Source: an uncultured Rhodospirillaceae bacterium (GTDB lineage: Bacteria; Pseudomonadota; Alphaproteobacteria; RF32; CAG-239). From it: a stretch of DNA of 8,823 nucleotides. The stretch spans positions 1-8,823 of the forward strand of contig OMQZ01000005.1 of the NCBI GenBank assembly GCA_900313355.1, written 5' to 3'. Position numbers and translations under genes: made by a program. The notes under the pieces were generated by a model. It saw nothing but the letters and a program-made list of their open reading frames with translations. It had not been told where the DNA came from and did not search any database. This document shows positions 6,385 through 8,823 of the stretch, piece after piece (position 1 is the stretch's first letter; each line of letters starts with the position of its first letter).

Positions 6385-6555
6385 TTATACCTGAAATTCT
6401 CTTAATTTTCTAATCCAAAGCCCTATATTATCCTTTGCTAACAAAAAAGAGCCGAAGCTCTCTATAAAAAATAAAACAGCTTTTTTATCCGCGCCGTTTC
6501 TTAAATCCTTTTTTAAGGATGTTTTATATATATCATATTTTTCCTTTAAAGTCAA
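6385..6555 (-). CDS. Small hypothetical ORF, TTG start or frameshifted (56 aa)
   Basis: The stretch between the 95-aa gene and the adaptor gene contains a protein-like reading frame that lacks an ATG. From a TTG at 6555 it encodes 56 residues, beginning MTLKEKYDIYKTSLKKDL and ending LWIRKLREFQV; the open frame reaches back to a stop at 6589-6591 and includes KYKELEGFAQG before the TTG. An ATG at 6592 is in the wrong frame by one base: with three instead of four A after it, the product would be a 69-residue protein starting MKYKELEG. No good ribosome binding site precedes either start (GAGGG is 13 bases before the TTG). The mix of charged and hydrophobic residues looks genuinely coding, so this may be a recently broken gene, an assembly error or a weakly translated one. 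Function is unknown. Confidence 0.4.
   Translation of the reverse strand: MTLKEKYDIYKTSLKKDLRNGADKKAVLFFIESFGSFLLAKDNIGLWIRKLREFQV
6443..6461 (-). terminator. UUCG-loop hairpin with U tract
   Basis: On the minus strand AGAGC-TTCG-GCTCT is followed by five more T. This is a 5-bp stem closed by the exceptionally stable C(UUCG)G tetraloop, typical of intrinsic terminators. It falls inside the small ORF at 6555-6385, so either it is a real terminator and the ORF is not fully transcribed, or the match is a by-product of coding sequence. It would act in tandem with the hairpin at 6342-6366. Confidence 0.5.
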
Positions 6556-6610
6556 CCCTTGTGCAAAACCCTCTAACTCTTTGTATTTTCATTTTGAATA
6601 TAATATTTTT

Positions 6611-6898
6611 CTACAAAATTGATTTTATTTTATTATATTTTTCTTTGTATTTTAAATTTTTGTTTTTAACGACTTTTACAATTTCGTTTTGCTTTATCCC
6701 TGCCATTTCGCATATTATTTTTAAATCTTTTTCCCCTCTCAAAAATTTCATGGCTTCTGCTTTAATTTTATCACTTCTTTTTGATTTTCTTAAATATGCA
6801 TCTTTAATCGCCAACTTGATAACGGCCCGAAACATTTGATTTATTCTAAAAACCTCTTCAAATCTTTTTGCGCGAATTTCATATATGTTTTCTTTCAT
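6611..6898 (-). CDS. Small basic hypothetical phage protein (95 aa)
   Basis: The product is rich in Lys and is predicted to be mostly helical: IRAKRFEEVFRINQMFRAVIKLAIKDAYL (8-36), KIKAEAMKFLRGEKDLKIICEMAGI (47-71) and a basic tail. The pattern 'A-KDA ... EA--FL ... L--IC--AGI' recurs in small phage proteins found upstream of packaging or structural genes and may be DNA-binding, but I cannot name a family. I chose the ATG at 6898 because GGAG lies seven bases before it; the ATG at 6922 in the same frame has none. The chosen start overlaps the previous gene by 20 bases, so the two are probably co-translated. It could be a late-gene regulator, which is inference from position only. Confidence 0.6.
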   Translation of the reverse strand: MKENIYEIRAKRFEEVFRINQMFRAVIKLAIKDAYLRKSKRSDKIKAEAMKFLRGEKDLKIICEMAGIKQNEIVKVVKNKNLKYKEKYNKIKSIL

Positions 6899-7301
6899 CT
6901 CTGTTTTCTCCGAGCTTTTCATAATAAAATAAAGTCAAACAGTCCAAAGCTTGAACAAAAGCCTTTTTGATTTCTTTTGTTTTTGCCTCATTCTTGATTT
7001 TCAGTTCTTTGTCTTGAAAAACAACACATTCAACAATCTTCTGCCCCTCAAGCGGCATCGCCCGAAATGCTTCCAAAAATTCTTGAATTGCATCAAGCCT
7101 TGCCTCGCAAACATCTGTTTTTCTTGTTTCATCAACCTTTACGAGCTCCATATTTCTTGCTCTTAGCGTTGCCTGCTTGCTTTTCAGATACGAAAGATGG
7201 AGCTTTCTTGCCGCCCAAAGTCTGTCTTTTGCCGAAAAAATTTTTAATCCGCCCTTGAGCCACCCTTTTGCCTCATATTTTTCCAAAACACTTTTTGCCA
7301 T
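6879..7301 (-). CDS. DUF6456-like small phage protein (140 aa), putative regulator
   Basis: This is the first gene of the leftward block, directly under the operator region. The product has an N-terminal part (KYEAKGWLKGGLKIFSAKDR), a RLWAARKLHLSYLKSKQA helix (27-44), then CEARLDAIQEFLEAFRAMPLEGQKIVECVVFQ and a final helix AFVQALDCLTLFYYEKLG. The order 'R--A--L---Y ... VD ... ARLDA---L--AL ... L--V-C ... AL--L--FY' resembles the DUF6456 domain common in alphaproteobacteria and their prophages, recalled from memory and not searched. Being early, operator-controlled and followed by terminators, it is a candidate activator or antiterminator for the structural genes, but nothing in the sequence proves this. 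AAAGGA precedes the ATG by seven bases. Confidence 0.6.
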   Translation of the reverse strand: MAKSVLEKYEAKGWLKGGLKIFSAKDRLWAARKLHLSYLKSKQATLRARNMELVKVDETRKTDVCEARLDAIQEFLEAFRAMPLEGQKIVECVVFQDKELKIKNEAKTKEIKKAFVQALDCLTLFYYEKLGENRDERKHI

Positions 7302-7322
7302 TGTCCGTTCCTTTCCGCTTTT

Positions 7323-7350
7323 AAATATAATATATTTATTATATCATCAA
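7323..7350 (-). promoter_or_regulatory. Probable leftward promoter of the structural block
   Basis: On the minus strand TTGATG (7350-7345) is followed 15-17 bases later by TATATT/TATTTA (about 7329-7322). The whole stretch is almost pure A/T, so exact boxes are uncertain. The -35 element touches the 18-bp palindrome, so a bound repressor would block it. Confidence 0.4.
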
Positions 7351-7391
7351 TGATAAATTTATCATTTGCACAACTATTTTTTTTATGATAT
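7341..7391. promoter_or_regulatory. Operator region with 18-bp perfect palindrome
   Basis: The divergent gap between the leftward block and the repressor gene contains AATGATAAATTTATCATT (7349-7366), a perfect 18-bp inverted repeat. It is flanked by further copies of the same half-site: ATATCAT (7341-7347), which pairs with ATGATA at 7350-7355 to form a second, overlapping palindrome, and ATGATAT (7385-7391). The layout fits a multi-site operator bound by the adjacent S24 repressor, covering both divergent promoters. Confidence 0.7.
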
Positions 7392-7394
7392 GTT
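7366..7394 (+). promoter_or_regulatory. Probable promoter of the repressor gene
   Basis: TTGCAC (7366-7371) and TATGTT (7389-7394) are spaced by 17 bases, giving a plausible sigma-70 promoter with a leader of about 20 bases before the ATG at 7422. It starts at the right end of the main palindrome and its -10 overlaps the ATGATAT half-site, consistent with autoregulation. Confidence 0.45.
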
Positions 7395-7421
7395 TCTTAT
7401 GAACCAAACAAGGAGATTCTC

Positions 7422-8066
7422 ATGGATATTGATCAAATACGCACCCATATTGACAACCTCATTAAAGAAAAAGGAAAAAATTATCGTTCTCTTTCTCTTT
7501 CCATCGGCAAAAACGAAGCTTATTTACATCAGTTTATCAACAAACGTTCGCCGGTTCGGTTGCCTGAAGAACAACGCCGAAAACTTGCCATGCTCTTAGA
7601 CGTTGACGAACAAGAATTGACAGACATCAAATTGCCTAAAACAATCACTCCCGTTTCTTCCCATGCAAAAACAGCTCTTGTTGAAATGATTTCCTTAAAT
7701 CTTGATCAAAGCGCTCAAAGCACTGAGGGTTTCCTTTCTTTGCCTGCAGCTGATTTTTCAAACATCACATCAACTTCGCCCGAATTTATCAAGATGCTTC
7801 GTGTCAGTGGCGATTCGATGGATCCGACCTTAAAAGACGGCGATTTTGTTTTAGCCGACTTTTCATTCAACCATTTTGGCGCTGACGGTCTTTACCTTGT
7901 TCGCACTTCAAATCATTTTATTATCCGTCGTTTGCAACAAATTTCTTCAAACGAACTTGTCCTTATTTCCGACAACGCGAACTATAAAAGCGTTTCGTTA
8001 CCCTTTAAGAAAGTTGATATCGCCGGCAAAATAATTTTTGCCTTAAAAGCTCAACGAATCGGCTGA
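7422..8066 (+). CDS. S24-family HTH phage repressor (LexA/CI-like)
   Basis: The 214-residue product has an N-terminal helix-turn-helix part (about 5-65; YRSLSLSIGKNEAYLHQFI forms the core, RLPEEQRRKLAMLLDVDEQEL the closing helices), a linker, and a C-terminal S24 domain with VSGDSMDPTLKDGDFVLAD (128-146) holding the nucleophile Ser132. Family members repress prophage genes and often self-cleave when RecA is active. Here the residue 37 positions after the Ser, where LexA and UmuD have the catalytic Lys, is Arg169 (in FIIRRL). No Ala-Gly or Cys-Gly lies in the expected cleavage zone; the nearest is Glu102-Gly103. The protein may therefore be unable to self-cleave and may need another inducer. 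AAGGAGA precedes the start. It is divergent from the leftward block and likely controls the operators at 7341-7391. Confidence 0.85.
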   Translation: MDIDQIRTHIDNLIKEKGKNYRSLSLSIGKNEAYLHQFINKRSPVRLPEEQRRKLAMLLDVDEQELTDIKLPKTITPVSSHAKTALVEMISLNLDQSAQSTEGFLSLPAADFSNITSTSPEFIKMLRVSGDSMDPTLKDGDFVLADFSFNHFGADGLYLVRTSNHFIIRRLQQISSNELVLISDNANYKSVSLPFKKVDIAGKIIFALKAQRIG

Positions 8067-8084
8067 TAAAAATTTTTTAAAACT

Positions 8085-8119
8085 GAGATTTTTCTGTATT
8101 TTTAGAAAAATCTCTTTTT
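8085..8119 (+). terminator. Intrinsic terminator of the repressor gene
   Basis: A perfect 11-bp stem (GAGATTTTTCT / AGAAAAATCTC) with an eight-base loop is followed by five T. It begins 18 bases after the repressor stop and isolates the repressor transcript from the genes downstream. Confidence 0.88.
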
Positions 8120-8125
8120 CACATC

Positions 8126-8155
8126 TTGAAATATGATATTTTTCTTATATATAAT
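8126..8155 (+). promoter_or_regulatory. Strong promoter upstream of the 62-aa gene
   Basis: TTGAAA (8126-8131) and TATAAT (8150-8155) are separated by 18 bases, the best sigma-70 match in the window. The spacer contains ATGATAT (8133-8139), the same half-site seen in the main operator, so repressor control is possible. Transcription would begin near 8162, leaving a leader of only about 12 bases. Confidence 0.6.
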
Positions 8156-8173
8156 ATATTAAGGAGAATTCAT

Positions 8174-8362
8174 ATGCAAAAAAAATTACAAGAATTATTC
8201 AAGGCTAAAGAAGCCCTAAAAGAAGAAATAAAAATTAACCAGATCGGCAATGACAGCTATTATCTTTCACCCTTATATCGCGAACATTCTCATCAGCTCC
8301 GCTTAATCGAACGCGAAATCGAATCGCTCAACCAATTAAATCTGTCAACTGATTTATCATAA
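8174..8362 (+). CDS. Small hypothetical helical protein (62 aa)
   Basis: I do not recognise this protein. It is highly charged and predicted mainly helical: MQKKLQELFKAKEALKEEI at the N-terminus, then NQIGNDSYYLSPLYREHSHQ, and a second amphipathic helix LRLIEREIESLNQL. This suggests a helical hairpin or coiled coil that may form dimers. The start at 8174 is chosen because AAGGAG sits seven bases upstream; a TTG at 8126 in the same frame coincides with the promoter -35 and is not credible. It has its own strong promoter right after the repressor terminator, so it may be expressed in the lysogen or early after infection. No membrane or enzyme motif is visible. Confidence 0.7.
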   Translation: MQKKLQELFKAKEALKEEIKINQIGNDSYYLSPLYREHSHQLRLIEREIESLNQLNLSTDLS

Positions 8363-8371
8363 ATCTTGCCT
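8351..8371 (+). promoter_or_regulatory. Palindrome at the MazG-like gene promoter
   Basis: GATTTATCATAAATC (8351-8365) is a 7-bp inverted repeat around one central base and shares the nine bases ATTTATCAT with the main operator. It directly abuts a weak promoter, TTGCCT (8366-8371) with TATGCT (8389-8394) 17 bases later. It may be a further operator, although the AT-rich sequence makes chance matches easier. Confidence 0.4.
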
Positions 8372-8415
8372 TTTTCAACCTCTTCTCTTATGCTTTTTTG
8401 TATTGGAGAATGTTC

Positions 8416-8814
8416 ATGAACGAATACGAAAAAAAGGTCAAAGAATTTCATAAATCTATGGAAATGGCTATTAATGCCCCTTACACAAAGCCGCTTCTTG
8501 AGTTGCGTCAAAAACTCATTAACGAAGAGACCGGCGAATTAAATGCCGAAATAAACGCTCTTCTTTCCGAGATTGAAAAAGGCGGCGCACCAAGTAAAGA
8601 TACAAAACTTAAAATGTTTAAAGAATTGGCTGATCTTCAATATGTTCTGAGCGGCATGGTTGTTGCCTTAGGCATTCCGATGGAAGAGGTTTTTAACCGC
8701 GTTCACAAAAGCAATATGTCCAAACTTGTTGACGGCAAACCTCTCAAGCGCGAAGACGGAAAAGTCCTCAAAGGTCCATATTATCAAAAACCGGACTTAT
8801 CTGATTTGCTTTAA
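8416..8814 (+). CDS. MazG-like / PRA-PH family nucleotide pyrophosphohydrolase
   Basis: This 132-residue all-alpha protein belongs to the MazG/HisE-type superfamily, whose members hydrolyse nucleoside triphosphates to monophosphate and pyrophosphate with Mg ions. The metal-binding signature is present: LINEETGEL with Glu37, Glu38 and Glu41, and KELADLQYV with Glu70 and Asp73. The N-terminus has VKEFHKSM (8-15) and the C-terminal part VHKSNMSKL and DGKPLKREDGKVLKGP, a segment I associate with a phage and bacterial subgroup of this family. Phage members may adjust nucleotide pools or lower ppGpp-like alarmones; the substrate here is unknown. The start at 8416 has GGAG seven bases upstream; the ATG at 8410 is too close to that site and the TTG at 8398 lies before it. 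A short T tract follows the stop at the window end. Confidence 0.88.
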   Translation: MNEYEKKVKEFHKSMEMAINAPYTKPLLELRQKLINEETGELNAEINALLSEIEKGGAPSKDTKLKMFKELADLQYVLSGMVVALGIPMEEVFNRVHKSNMSKLVDGKPLKREDGKVLKGPYYQKPDLSDLL

Positions 8815-8823
8815 TTTTTTTTA

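Noticed and set aside
6505..6520. ATCCTT-TTTT-AAGGAT inverted repeat as an additional terminator
   Set aside because: The stem is AT-rich and no proper T tract follows on the minus strand; it also lies in the small ORF.
6519..6839. Hydrophobic plus-strand frame of 106 codons that could look like a membrane protein
   Set aside because: It is antisense to a Lys-rich gene; A-rich coding sequence read backwards gives Phe/Leu/Ile runs. No ribosome binding site is seen.
8126..8173. Longer N-terminus of the 62-aa protein from a TTG at 8126
   Set aside because: The TTG is the promoter -35 element, so the codons would not be transcribed, and a perfect ribosome binding site precedes the ATG at 8174.
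8293..8511. Minus-strand frame of 72 codons across the end of the 62-aa gene and the start of the MazG-like gene
   Set aside because: It overlaps two supported plus-strand genes and a promoter and has no initiation signal.
1..8823. CRISPR array, tRNA genes, insertion sequences or attachment sites
   Set aside because: I saw no regularly spaced repeats, cloverleaf sequence, transposase motif or flanking direct repeats in the window.

Overview
The window looks like part of an integrated or free tailed phage of the short-tailed (podovirus, P22/Sf6-like) type, in an AT-rich genome. The host is probably an alphaproteobacterium. That inference rests on the repressor style (short HTH joined to an S24 domain) and on a small protein resembling the alphaproteobacterial DUF6456 family. 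No host housekeeping gene, tRNA, integrase or attachment site is visible, so prophage versus free phage stays open.

Layout. A leftward (minus-strand) block fills 1-7301. In transcription order it holds: a 140-aa DUF6456-like protein (7301-6879); a 95-aa unknown (6898-6611); a probable small or broken ORF (6555-6385); a head-tail adaptor-like protein (6321-5623); the portal (5612-3768); a 124-aa protein with an L,D-transpeptidase/Tlde1-type His...Cys motif (3764-3390); a small membrane protein split between two frames at a C6 tract (3418-3030); a P22 gp10-like tail/DNA-stabilisation protein (2967-1411); a GroES-like co-chaperonin (1399-1151); a 76-aa TerS-like protein (1147-917); and the large terminase, which leaves the window at its left edge (939-1). 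A rightward block on the plus strand holds an S24-type repressor (7422-8066), a strong terminator, a 62-aa unknown (8174-8362) and a MazG-like pyrophosphohydrolase (8416-8814).

How it fits together. The 120-bp divergent region 7302-7421 carries an 18-bp perfect palindrome plus further copies of the same half-site, so the repressor probably controls both its own transcription and the leftward block. The leftward block is punctuated by two minus-strand intrinsic terminators placed only a few bases ahead of the ribosome binding sites of the adaptor gene and of the tail gene. There is no room for a promoter after either one, so the structural genes probably depend on readthrough or antitermination. 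Structural genes, a packaging motor, a private co-chaperonin and a possible lysis pair are present; capsid, scaffold and replication genes are not in view.

Points of most interest: the repressor has Arg where the S24 catalytic Lys should be and no obvious cleavage site; a very short Tlde1-like peptidoglycan enzyme sits beside a frame-split, holin-like membrane protein; a phage GroES seems to lack the roof loop; and terminators abut Shine-Dalgarno sites.
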